From the NCBI GenBank assembly GCA_015680685.1, contig MNCI01023754.1, positions 1 through 64,000 of the forward strand: a stretch of DNA of 64,000 nucleotides. Direction: 5' to 3'. How positions within the stretch are numbered: position 1 is the stretch's first letter; every line of letters starts with the position of its first letter. Positions 1 through 8,156 of the stretch are shown here, piece by piece. The notes below the pieces were generated by a model. That model did not search any database. It was not told the DNA's origin and saw nothing but the letters and a program-made list of their open reading frames with translations. Position numbers and translations under genes: made by a program. This DNA comes from Gnetum montanum (Eukaryota > Streptophyta > Gnetopsida > Gnetales > Gnetaceae).

Positions 1-1242
1 GACACCCCCATTTGCATGTAGTAGTGAAGTGTTCTTTAGTGGGATGCACCTTGTGGGAACAAGGGTTGTTAGATAGATTTCCTACCCTGGATTTTGATTC
101 GTAAGTTCATGTGACCTATTGATTTAGCTAAGACCATGACATTGAGAAATTGAGTCTAGTGATATGCAGTGAGGCATAGTCAAGACCTATCATTCTAATG
201 ATATGTGTTCCTTAGCTGTTCAGGATGTTAGCATTGACACTATTGCCAAGACTTGACCATGAGTGACCTGTTTGGAATCACAAGGATAATTCAATGATAA
301 TAGTGAAGTTATTCCAAGATCTGTTGATATATATTTCTTTAGCAATGAGGGTAACCAAGACCTAGCCTTTGGAGATACCTAATAAACTATGCATTTCTTT
401 TAGATTTCTAGATTTCCTTGGATATTTGGATTTCTTTTGAATTTTTAAAAAATTTATGGCATTTTTAACTAGAAAATATTTTTCAATATTTTATTGGAAA
501 TCTCTATCTAGCCTTTAAGGTAAGACTTTTGGCCCATAAAATTTATGCTCCATGAAGAGAGAAATAAAATAGCCTTTCTTATTTGAGGAGTTTTGACTCC
601 TCCTGCAATTAGATGCAAAGAGCCTAGAGTAGGCAAGGAAATGTTCGAAGAGGAACATAAGATGAAAGATGGACCAATTTTGTATAAGATGGACCCTTTC
701 AAATTGAAATTTTCTTTTTTGTATATTCTATATTTTTGTAAAGTAGAAACCTTTTATAGTTCTTGGTTATTTGAGCCATGTACATATTTTTGTAAATAAA
801 TAATAAAGTATGATAGATATGAATTTTCTTCTATGCCATTGGGATTGTGAGATTATAATTAACATTTTTTATTTCGACATGTGCTTATAAATTTTATATT
901 AATATTTTATTTTTTAATTTAAGAAACTCAAAATGCAAATAACTCTATTTCTAGATGTTCGATTGATGTGAAACAGGTGTTGTTGAAATTAGTGTTTTAC
1001 ACACTATTTTATGATGTAAGTAGTGAAATTTTTAGAAAATATTATTTTTGTGGCTGTGAAAATCTCAAATTTTCTCTAAATAAGTTTTATTTAATTATAC
1101 ATGTGAGTATTATAAAATTTTTTTGCACTATATTGATATACTATATTATGTTCCTAATTAGTAATTTTTATCTATTTTACTGATTTCTTTTAAAATAGTA
1201 AATTAAGGTTGAATCTAGATCCTTGGGGTTTCGTAGCATATC
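1..1242. other. AT-rich left flank, no recognisable gene
   Basis: I see only short open frames here on both strands, none with a recognisable domain. The stretch at about 480-720 looks like decayed repeat sequence. The last bases before 1243 (ATATC at 1238-1242) appear to be the left target-site copy of solo LTR A. The flank may continue the 3' side of the minus-strand LINE seen at 8687-9920, but nothing in the reading frames proves that. Confidence 0.5.
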
Positions 1243-1512
1243 TGATGAGTGGTGAGGTACCCCTACACTCAACCATACGAATACGAGCATTACACGTGTG
1301 ATCCAGTCGAACTTCGCAGACTAAGTGCCCACACACCTTATGGAACACTTAAGGTTAATCATTCGTTGTCTTCCCAGTCTTACTTGTATTTGTCACGGTT
1401 GTATGGTTAAGTAAGTCTGAGGTATATGATTTTTATATCTTTTTATGTTTTGTCTCTTATGCTAATGAGGTAAAGGATGAAGAGACTAATTAACTAACTT
1501 TAACTAACTAAC
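1243..1512 (-). mobile_element. Solo LTR A, U5-side piece (minus strand)
   Basis: The plus strand begins TGATGAGTGGTGAGGTACCC, the reverse complement of the U5 end that closes the R1 LTR (GGTACC...CACTCATCA). About 200 bp of homology to the reverse complement of the end of the R1 LTR follows. The LTR is cut at 1512 by R1 and resumes at 8157. No primer site or polypurine tract adjoins either outer edge, so it is read as a solo LTR of about 800 bp. Its outer flanks ATATC (1238-1242) and ATCTC (8682-8686) are a 4-of-5 target duplication. Confidence 0.8.
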
Positions 1513-1584
1513 TGATGAGACGCGACTTGCACTGGGCCGCGATATCGCGTCTTCTCCTGCGATATCGCGTCCCGCCGCCATATC

Positions 1585-1592
1585 TATAAATA
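1585..1592 (+). promoter_or_regulatory. TATA box of the R1 LTR
   Basis: TATAAATA lies 72 bp into the LTR, directly after two GATATC palindromes. The same TATAAATA-AG context recurs in reverse in LTRs A, B, C, D, E and F, so it is the shared promoter core of this element group. Confidence 0.8.
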
Positions 1593-1758
1593 AGAGGCAG
1601 CAATCCCTTCATTTTCCAATCTTGGCTAGTGTAGCGAAGCTCTGGCAGATTGATCACTCCAGAGTCAGAATTTTTCCCCATGTGCCTGCAGTAGGAGTCC
1701 TAGAGTGAACGGCTCTTTATTCGAGCAGCTTGTAACCTGAACCCAAGTTGTGTACGGC

Positions 1759-1764
1759 AATAAA
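1759..1764 (+). promoter_or_regulatory. Polyadenylation signal in the R1 LTR
   Basis: AATAAA occurs in the context GTACGGCAATAAAGACGAAC. That context is conserved, often with a G-to-A change, at the same place in the minus-strand LTRs. It lies about 170 bp downstream of the TATA box, as expected for the 3' border of an R region. Confidence 0.7.
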
Positions 1765-1840
1765 GACGAACTTGTTTGGATAAACCTTGCAGCACGTGGT
1801 TTCATTTATTGCTTTATTTCCTGCTTTCCTAGTGCGTTCA

Positions 1841-2170
1841 AGTACGACTTGATTACGAGCGTCTACGGACGTGTACGGCTAGTCAAGGAATCGGCTGCTT
1901 GACGCAATGCATGAGTACGACTCAATTACGAGCATTGGATGCTTGGTAACCCAGTAGCGTATTCCAGGATTCTGCGCTTGGTAACTCCCGGGTCTAATGT
2001 GTACGGCTAGTTGAGGAATCGGCTGCTCATTGCTAGGCTAGATCGTGTGATAAGTACGACTTAGTTACGAGCACCCACGGGTGTGTACGGCTGGCTAAGG
2101 AATCGGCTGCTTATCACACGTAGGCTAAATAGGTGCCTCAGTACGACCACTTCGAGCACTTGCGTTACGT
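1841..2170 (+). repeat. Degenerate tandem repeats in the R1 LTR
   Basis: The word AGTACGAC recurs at 1841, about 1914, 2053 and 2140, each time followed by a variant of TTACGAGC. GTGTACGGCT followed by GGAATCGGCTGCT recurs at about 1871, 2000 and 2082. Together these form roughly three and a half units of uneven length. LTR A has only one such unit at the matching place, so the array looks like an expansion on the R1 lineage. Confidence 0.75.
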
Positions 2171-2538
2171 GTGGCGATCCCAGTAACGATTAGCGTTTGG
2201 TAAGCTGCAGTTGCATAGTTCAGGGTGTGTCCGGTAAGTGGGAACGGATGCTGACGCTAGTTAATTTAGACTTAGACCTTAGTTAGAGTTAGCTTAGTTT
2301 CTCAACCCTTTCTCCTGGTAGCATAGAAGATAAGCCGAAAATACCAAAAAAATCACATACCTCAGACTTGCTTAACCATACACCGTGACACATACAAGCA
2401 AGCCTGGGAAGACAACGAACGATTAACCCCAAGTGTTTCTTGTGGCGTTAAGGCATTTAGTCTGCGGAGTTCGACCGGATCGCGCGTGTACGCTCGTATT
2501 CGTATGGTGGAGTGTAGGGGTACCTCGCCACTCATCAT

Positions 2539-2556
2539 TGGCGCCGTTGCCGGGGA
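2539..2556 (+). promoter_or_regulatory. Primer binding site, tRNA-Asp type
   Basis: TGGCGCCGTTGCCGGGGA is complementary to the 3' terminal 18 nt, including CCA, of plant tRNA-Asp as I know it. It begins two bases after the LTR end, where minus-strand synthesis would start. Decayed versions of the same site adjoin the 5' LTRs of B and D. Confidence 0.88.
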
Positions 2557-2683
2557 CTAAGTGTTTTTTCGCCAATTTAACATAAGGGATATCACTCACA
2601 TCGTTGTGAGCTTAAAACGAACCTTAGGGTTAATCAGTTAATTCAGAACATAAATAACGGTGAAAGTTAGCACACCATTAGAA
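2557..2683 (+). other. R1 5' leader between primer site and gag
   Basis: This short leader has no open frame. It ends at the first ATG of the gag ORF. The open frame runs a few codons further upstream, but only through a non-ATG codon. Confidence 0.6.
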
Positions 2684-5600
2684 ATGGCTTCTTCTCATGA
2701 AATCAACTCACCTAAGGACAATACAGGAGAAAGTCAGGATCATACGCATAACCGAAATCAACCATGTCCTCAACAGTCTAAGGTCACATATACTCATCCC
2801 GATGAGTATGTGCCAGATTTTACCTTTGTTTTCCATCAAGATGAGCAACTGCGGTGGAGAGACATGCAAGGTAACATCGTGTTACCCCCAGATCGATCCG
2901 CTCCCAACATGCTTTCCCGTGCTTTGGTACAGTATGGCATGCATGAGCTGCTTGCTGAATACGTTTTGGATGATTATGACACAAGGGATTATCATCCCAC
3001 AAACGCCCAACGTATTCGGGATGCAAGGCAGGAGAGCCAACATTCACTATTGAAGGGCAAGGTTCCCCACGTCATTAGTGAAATAGGAGAAGAGGAACCC
3101 CTCACGATGGGTTTCTTAGAAAATGATGTTCCTCCTCCTCACTCTAGTGAAGAGGTTAGGCATCAGGGCCTTAGATCAACGATACATATTCCAGGCTCTG
3201 ATCCCCGTGAGCACCAGCTGTTCACGGCAGGAACAATCACTCGCACTAATGACGGACTCGTTGATCGTCACAACGATCGGGGCCGAAGCAGCCGAAGAGA
3301 AGGCAAGAAACATCACCATGGTGATGGATCCCCTTCTTCTTCCCCTTCATCACATCATTCACCCTCTCCTTCCACATCTGGGCGCAGCCACCATGAGCAT
3401 AACGCGGAAAGTAAAGGTAGAAGAGATGAAATGCCTCGACAAGAAGGTCGAGAGGAGTTAGGACAAGGACAAGGACGTAGGGAGAATAGGGAACCACAAC
3501 GTAGACATCACAGACGTCATGAAAGAGATGATCATGACGAACCCCTATTCGCAACCCGAAGTATGCTTGACATTAGAGAGGCAGTTAGGATTCCCACAAG
3601 GCATTTGAAAGACAGTAGGATCAAGCGTTTGGATATAAATAATATCCCACGTTTTGAAGGGGGATACAACGCTGATCCTCAACATCATTTACAGGCATTC
3701 CACGACGCCTGTGCCTTGCAGAACATAGACAATGAGTGGCAGAAACTCAAGTTGTTCCCAAGGACACTCACTAAAGAAGCGGAAAGCTGGTACCGGTCCT
3801 TAGAACCGGAAACCATCAGGAGGTGGAGTACGATGCTCGAATTGTTCAACAACAAATATCAAACGTACTCCAGAGTGTCTAACTTGCGTAAGCAGATCCA
3901 AGGCTGGAAACAAGGAGCTCATGAATCCTTGGATGCTGCCATGGCCCGTTACTACACATTGCTACATCGTTGCCCGGGCCATGGGTACGCTAAGCGGGAT
4001 CAACTTCGCCACCTCGTGGATGGGCTACGAAATGAAACGAGAAGAACTCTTGGGACTTACGCCCAAGGGAGACTCTCCCAACTAAGAGCCCATGAAGTTG
4101 AAGTATTGTTGGAACAAGTAGCGCAAGAAGAGGGTGAGCTACGGAAAAGAGAAAGTGCGGAGGAATACAACCGTGATCCCTCCCTTCGTAAGAAGGGAGT
4201 GAAATTCTGTGATGAGGAGGATGAGTCACCACTCGAAGAGTTGGTGAACAGGAAAACTGTGCCGATCCAAAAGTTAACAACGGAGGTATCGGCTAAGGTA
4301 GACCAAATGTGGGATTCCTTAGACTCACGAATAGAAACAGTCCTGAAAATAGTAGAAGAGTCTAAGGATGAGCAAAGTAGTGATAAAAGCAAGAACATGC
4401 GGAGAAACTTTAACCCTGCACATAACAAGGGTAAGGGAAAAATCTCTAACTCCGATGAGGCTGAAAATTCTGATTCAGACAATGACGGTGGATGTGAGGT
4501 CTGCTACTATGACCATCCTAAGGGATGTTGTCCAATTATCTCACATCTGCAGGAGTCTGGGGTGTATGCATTAAATCCAAGACTTAATCAACGGCAAACA
4601 CCCAGAAGGTTACCTTATCCACAAGGTAACCCGAGGCAGTTCCACCAACCCTTGACGTATTATCCAAGTGGAACACCTCCGCAGCCCATCGAGCAACATC
4701 AGCAGTGGCAATACCCACAGTCATGGGGGATGCCACAGCCAACACATCGATACCCTTACCGGCAGCCTGATCCTTATGGTTATTATGTGCAGCAGCCAGT
4801 TTCTCCAGGTGACGCTATGAGTCACACTCCACGCCGTCACTACTACGCTCGGGAGTACTTCAGAAGGACTCCTTCTCCTCCGGGAGACATTCCACATTCT
4901 GTCCATCCTCTAACTCCACCCGCACCTTTTCCTCAAGTAGTTCCCATAACACCTCCTGCTCCAACAATGCAAGGGGAATTACCTACCCAACCGCAGCAAC
5001 GTCACGCCGCGAGATCTGTAAATATTCAGAGTGTAAATATCCAACCGGACACTAGTTCTGGCGATAACTGTACAAAAAGGAGACCCTTTTTCAGAACTAG
5101 GAGCCCGGATAGGCTCTCGCAACAACAAGCGGACGGGTATATGTATAGGCCTCTAACTACTAACACTTCGGAGCACCCTTCAGTCCAAGGGAATGTAACG
5201 CATACGGTTATGCTAACACATACCGTAACTGACTGGATCAAGGTAGGCCACCTTCCCAGGAAACTAACTGATCCTGGGAGTCCCTTTATTCATTTGCAGA
5301 TCGCTGGGAATGCACCACATCGAGCTCTTCTTGACTCAGGTTCCGGAGTCAACTTAATTTCGCGAAAGATGTATCACGCCTGGAACCTGCCCCAACTTAA
5401 GAAGAGCAACATCCAACTAGAGCTGGCAGACCAGTCCATCACTATTCCCTTGGGTTTGGTGGAGGACGTTATCACCACTGTGTGTGGTTGGTCCTACCCA
5501 GCGGATTTCCTAGTGATCGATGTTAACAACAACGAAGGGGACTTCCCAATTATAATGGGAAGGGCATGGCTAAGCACAGTAGATGCATGCCTTAGGATCC

Positions 5601-6028
5601 GTGATCTTTCCTTGGAAATCTCCAAGATAAACATATGTGGAAAGATCGAGAAGAGGATAGTTCCATGCATCACATACAGTGATTCATCGGGTGATGACAC
5701 GGAGGAAATGTCTCCATGTCACAGGTGTGCCCAGGAAACTCTGCAACAAAGATGCCTGTATGTAGCAACCACACAAGAAGTAGTAGACACCCCGTGGTTG
5801 ACAGCTTCTCATAAGAGCAAACAAATATGCATGGAACGAACTGAGGCAACTCATGCCAACAACCGTGGCATAGACACATTGGAACGTGAGCGTCGCCAAC
5901 TTCCAACCCTGAATTTAAGATCATCAATTGGGAGAAGTTGGGCACTGCTTAGAAATTCAAATAGGCGCTCACTACTTCGGATCTCTCCCTCACAACTCAG
6001 TCATGGGGGAGATGGCCACCTATGCTAA
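2684..6028 (+). CDS. Gag-protease polyprotein fused to pol C-terminal tail (R1)
   Basis: This 1114-residue ORF is uninterrupted, and the first ATG is at 2684. Residues about 1-210 resemble the gag N-terminus of elements C and D. About 215-260 is a Ser/His-rich stretch followed by Arg/Glu-rich sequence. Residues about 312-495 match a Retrotrans_gag capsid region (RFEGGY, LFPRTLTKEAESWY, LRHLVDGLRNETRR). A zinc-knuckle-like motif lies at C604, C607, H611, C615 and C616. A Pro/Gln-rich linker precedes an aspartic protease with the catalytic triplet DSG at 884-886 and a PIIMGRAWL segment. After TLNLR the frame diverges from that of element C, and the last residues (HGGDGHLC) match the end of C's pol. 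RT, RNase H and integrase are absent. The expected product is capsid and protease acting in cytoplasmic particles. Confidence 0.88.
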   Translation: MASSHEINSPKDNTGESQDHTHNRNQPCPQQSKVTYTHPDEYVPDFTFVFHQDEQLRWRDMQGNIVLPPDRSAPNMLSRALVQYGMHELLAEYVLDDYDTRDYHPTNAQRIRDARQESQHSLLKGKVPHVISEIGEEEPLTMGFLENDVPPPHSSEEVRHQGLRSTIHIPGSDPREHQLFTAGTITRTNDGLVDRHNDRGRSSRREGKKHHHGDGSPSSSPSSHHSPSPSTSGRSHHEHNAESKGRRDEMPRQEGREELGQGQGRRENREPQRRHHRRHERDDHDEPLFATRSMLDIREAVRIPTRHLKDSRIKRLDINNIPRFEGGYNADPQHHLQAFHDACALQNIDNEWQKLKLFPRTLTKEAESWYRSLEPETIRRWSTMLELFNNKYQTYSRVSNLRKQIQGWKQGAHESLDAAMARYYTLLHRCPGHGYAKRDQLRHLVDGLRNETRRTLGTYAQGRLSQLRAHEVEVLLEQVAQEEGELRKRESAEEYNRDPSLRKKGVKFCDEEDESPLEELVNRKTVPIQKLTTEVSAKVDQMWDSLDSRIETVLKIVEESKDEQSSDKSKNMRRNFNPAHNKGKGKISNSDEAENSDSDNDGGCEVCYYDHPKGCCPIISHLQESGVYALNPRLNQRQTPRRLPYPQGNPRQFHQPLTYYPSGTPPQPIEQHQQWQYPQSWGMPQPTHRYPYRQPDPYGYYVQQPVSPGDAMSHTPRRHYYAREYFRRTPSPPGDIPHSVHPLTPPAPFPQVVPITPPAPTMQGELPTQPQQRHAARSVNIQSVNIQPDTSSGDNCTKRRPFFRTRSPDRLSQQQADGYMYRPLTTNTSEHPSVQGNVTHTVMLTHTVTDWIKVGHLPRKLTDPGSPFIHLQIAGNAPHRALLDSGSGVNLISRKMYHAWNLPQLKKSNIQLELADQSITIPLGLVEDVITTVCGWSYPADFLVIDVNNNEGDFPIIMGRAWLSTVDACLRIRDLSLEISKINICGKIEKRIVPCITYSDSSGDDTEEMSPCHRCAQETLQQRCLYVATTQEVVDTPWLTASHKSKQICMERTEATHANNRGIDTLERERRQLPTLNLRSSIGRSWALLRNSNRRSLLRISPSQLSHGGDGHLC
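4718..4730 (+). promoter_or_regulatory. PPT-like word inside gag (R1)
   Basis: CAGTCATGGGGGA occurs within the codons for PQSWGMP. It is identical over 13 bases to the copy at 5998-6010. A CAGTCGTGGGGGA form is present at the same gag position in B and E. It could simply reflect a conserved Gln-Ser-Trp-Gly peptide. Confidence 0.45.
5998..6010 (+). promoter_or_regulatory. PPT-like word at the end of the ORF (R1)
   Basis: CAGTCATGGGGGA lies 16 bases before the stop codon of the gag-protease ORF. Its first 11-12 bases match the true polypurine tract at 8045-8058. The same word sits at the end of pol or gag in C, D, F, B and E, with decay. Confidence 0.6.
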
Positions 6029-7454
6029 TCATATGGGGCCCTCAGTTCTTTTTCAGTTTTTGTTTTACACGTTTTTGTTTTACAACGTTTTTGTTTTTCA
6101 CATTTTTGTTTTACAATTTCTTTAACTTTTCTAATTTTTGTTTTACAACTTTCTTTAACTTTTCTTGTTTTTGTTTTACAACATCGTTATATTTTTCTAT
6201 CTTTTTGTGTGTGTGTGTGTGTGTGTCATCCATCATGTAAATTCGTCACCCAATAAGTGTTCGGGCCGATGGGATGAACTGTTTTTCATTAATTGCTAAT
6301 GTTTGGTTTTTACCTTTAAGTTACATTGTTGATACTAAGGTATGTTCTTTTGATATGGCAGGCAATGAGATCACTTCATCCATCCATCCATCAAGTCTAT
6401 GGTTTCCCTTGGCTTGGAAATGTACAGTTCCCTTCCAATAAGAACTTTAACGAACCAGTGACTGGGCATTTCTCAAACTAAGGAAGGACTCAAGGATTTG
6501 AAAAGGGTGTGACTTCAAGGGAACTTGGTGCTCTTGTGTTGGTCATTCACTTGGGTGCTTGGATGTTTTCTTCTTGGGTTTTCTTACCGTTCCGATGTAA
6601 CCCAATAATCGGAAGCTGAGACAATAAAAATAAAGAAGTCTTTGCATGGTGTGGTCCCCACGCATAAAAACACAAAACAAAAAAAAAAGAAGACAAAATG
6701 AAAAAAAAAAAAATGGAAAAAAAAAAAAAAAAGTGAAAAAGCTAAAAAGCTAAAAGTGAGGATTCAAAGCACACCCCTTAGACGGAATAAATTTGGGCTG
6801 CAAGCACTGGTTATGGAACCAAAGTGTTCCCTCTAACTAAGGCCCTTCTCGCTTCCCATTCTCTCTGTTGTTTCGTCGGAATGGTGGTGGCTTCTCGAAG
6901 TTGCATCCTTGTTACCCAAGTGGATGATTTAACCAACTGCATTGATGCGAAGTCACTGGAAGTGGTTGGTTTGAGGCCAGAGTTGGAATGAGATTCGCCA
7001 AGTCACATTAATCATGAAACACACAAGGGGCTGTACACCACCTTGTTCTTGGGATTCCATTCCACTTCTCTTCTTCCCATCCTTCTCTCCATTGTTCACC
7101 TCATTGCCGGTTGTATCATTGTATATACTTTGGTTGATGCTTTGTTTTCTTTTTGGTAAATTCTTACGGTTAAGACTTTAACTCTTTTTCCAAAGGACAT
7201 TCCCAGAGCCCACGGACTCTTTGAATGTGGGATTGTCAGGGCATTAAGGGCATGAGCCTGCTTTGGGGAGGACCCACTGACATTCCTATTTGGAACATTA
7301 GTTAACTTCTTTTCCTTAACATTTTGCAATTAATTAACATTTTTGTTCATTTCCATCATGACATCCTTTTTATCGATGCCATAGTTGTCCCTTTTTACCT
7401 ATCATTCCTATTCCTTTTCTCTCTCCATTCTAACGCTACCGGAGGTTCGCGATT
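6029..7454 (+). other. R1 3' noncoding region with conserved blocks
   Basis: No credible ORF is present. From about 6050 to 6180 a T-rich tract repeats TTTTTGTTTTACA about five times. A (GT)10 tract lies at 6207-6226. AAGTCTTTGCATGGTGTGG (about 6638) is followed by an A-rich stretch (6664-6767) and TTCAAAGCACACC. A block at about 7240-7275 reads GGGCATGAGCCTGC then TTTGGGGAGGACCCACT. These blocks recur in reverse in C, D, B, F and E, so the region is a conserved part of the element group and not random filler. Confidence 0.7.
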
Positions 7455-7467
7455 AGTCATGGGGGTA
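7455..7467 (+). promoter_or_regulatory. Middle PPT-like word (R1)
   Basis: AGTCATGGGGGTA matches the true polypurine tract (8045-8058) over 13 bases. Copies at the comparable place in D and E lie about 300 bp upstream of the third ORF. Here it separates the conserved noncoding region from a short remnant before the 3' LTR. Confidence 0.6.
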
Positions 7468-8044
7468 CGGGGCCTGATTTTTCGATTTTTATCCTAAGCC
7501 CCGGATTTTTTCGTTTTTCTTCCTAACCCCTATGCCTTCGGTAGTCATCATCTACATTTTCCCAGATCCATATCAGCCATACCACAACCTAGCCAATGAA
7601 CCTAAACCGAAGCAAGGTATGCTTTACTTAATGATTCAATTACCCTTGCTAATATATGATGGTGTTGTGTGTGCAGATGGCCATCATACAACAACGGAAT
7701 GGATCTGGAGCAAACACTTGGAGTGGAGTAGCATTGAAGCAGCATGCAAGGAGTGGAATTGATAATGCGCTCATGGACGGACAACGAAAGGCACAATCTA
7801 GGCGTTGGCAGCAACAAGACTCTTCTCTCTTCTTCCCTTCTATTCTCTCTCCTCTTTTCTCTCAGCTGCTAACTGTGGCCTAATGTCATTGTAATAAGGT
7901 GTTCACCCTTGTTGTCATGAACACCAGTTTTTGTCAAGTCTTGTAATAAAGACCGTTCACATGTCATCCCATTAGTTCCGTTTCCCCTAATAATCCCATA
8001 CCTACCTGCTATCATTGTAAGGAACTCGAGGACAAGTTTTCATT
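7468..8044 (+). other. Remnant region before the R1 polypurine tract
   Basis: This 577-bp stretch occupies the position where D and E carry the third ORF. Only short overlapping frames of up to about 75 codons remain, rich in Gln, Ser and Arg, with no recognisable domain. It is most simply the stump left after loss of the third ORF. Confidence 0.5.
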
Positions 8045-8058
8045 CAGTCATGGGGGTA
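8045..8058 (+). promoter_or_regulatory. Polypurine tract of R1
   Basis: CAGTCATGGGGGTA ends directly at the TGATGAG start of the 3' terminus, the expected place for plus-strand priming. The reverse form (TACCCC...) abuts the 3' LTRs of B, C, D, E and F. Confidence 0.85.
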
Positions 8059-8151
8059 TGATGAGACGCGACTTTCTCCTGTATTGTCCTTAGGTGAGTT
8101 GATTTCGTGAGAAGAAGCCATTTCTATTGGTGTGCAAGTCGCGTCTCATCA
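8059..8151 (+). repeat. Abnormal 93-bp 3' terminus of R1
   Basis: Where a 1025-bp 3' LTR is expected there are only 93 bp. It starts TGATGAGACGCGACTT like the 5' LTR and ends with the exact reverse complement, AAGTCGCGTCTCATCA. The inner bases 8075-8127 do not match the LTR beyond a few bases. Reading inward from the right end, the first 20 bases match the U3 start of the 5' LTR, so the outer right end is a U3 end and not the expected U5 end. The CTAAC duplication next to it argues that this terminus was used for integration. Confidence 0.75.
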
Positions 8152-8156
8152 CTAAC

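Larger units (their letters stand above)
1513..2537 (+). repeat. R1 5' LTR
   Basis: The LTR starts TGATGAGACGCG and ends CACTCATCA, giving a 7-bp inverted terminal repeat (TGATGAG/CTCATCA). The primer site begins two bases after the end. U3 holds two perfect palindromes, CGCGATATCGCG (1538-1549) and GCGATATCGC (1559-1568), just upstream of a TATA box. The R region carries a polyadenylation signal, and the downstream half contains degenerate tandem repeats. At 1025 bp it is longer than the roughly 800-900 bp LTRs of A-F, largely because of that repeat expansion. Confidence 0.92.
1513..8151 (+). mobile_element. R1: pol-less Athila/Tat-like LTR element
   Basis: This plus-strand element has a 1025-bp 5' LTR, a tRNA-Asp-type primer site, an uninterrupted gag-protease ORF, about 2 kb of noncoding 3' region, a polypurine tract and an abnormal 93-bp 3' terminus. 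It is flanked by an exact 5-bp duplication CTAAC (1508-1512 and 8152-8156) and sits inside solo LTR A, a relative in opposite orientation. The intact ORF and CG-rich LTR, in contrast to the decayed neighbours, suggest it is the youngest Ty3-type insertion here. No RT, RNase H or integrase motif can be found, so it would be non-autonomous. The simple TAAC-rich target weakens the duplication slightly. Confidence 0.9.

Noticed and set aside
1243-2537. An apparent 1.3-kb LTR with about 200-bp inverted terminal repeats
   Set aside because: The first 270 bp belong to a separate, opposite LTR (A) into which R1 inserted. The exact CTAAC duplication and the polypurine tract boundary place the true LTR start at 1513.
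2660-2683. Gag start at 2660
   Set aside because: That codon is GTG. The first ATG in frame is at 2684 and aligns with the ATG start context of element D.
3246-5945. Minus-strand frames opposite R1 gag
   Set aside because: All are shadows of the long plus-strand ORF and show no domain.
6022-6240. Phe-rich 72-codon frame after gag
   Set aside because: It is the T-rich tandem tract read in one frame and has no homologue among the other elements as protein.
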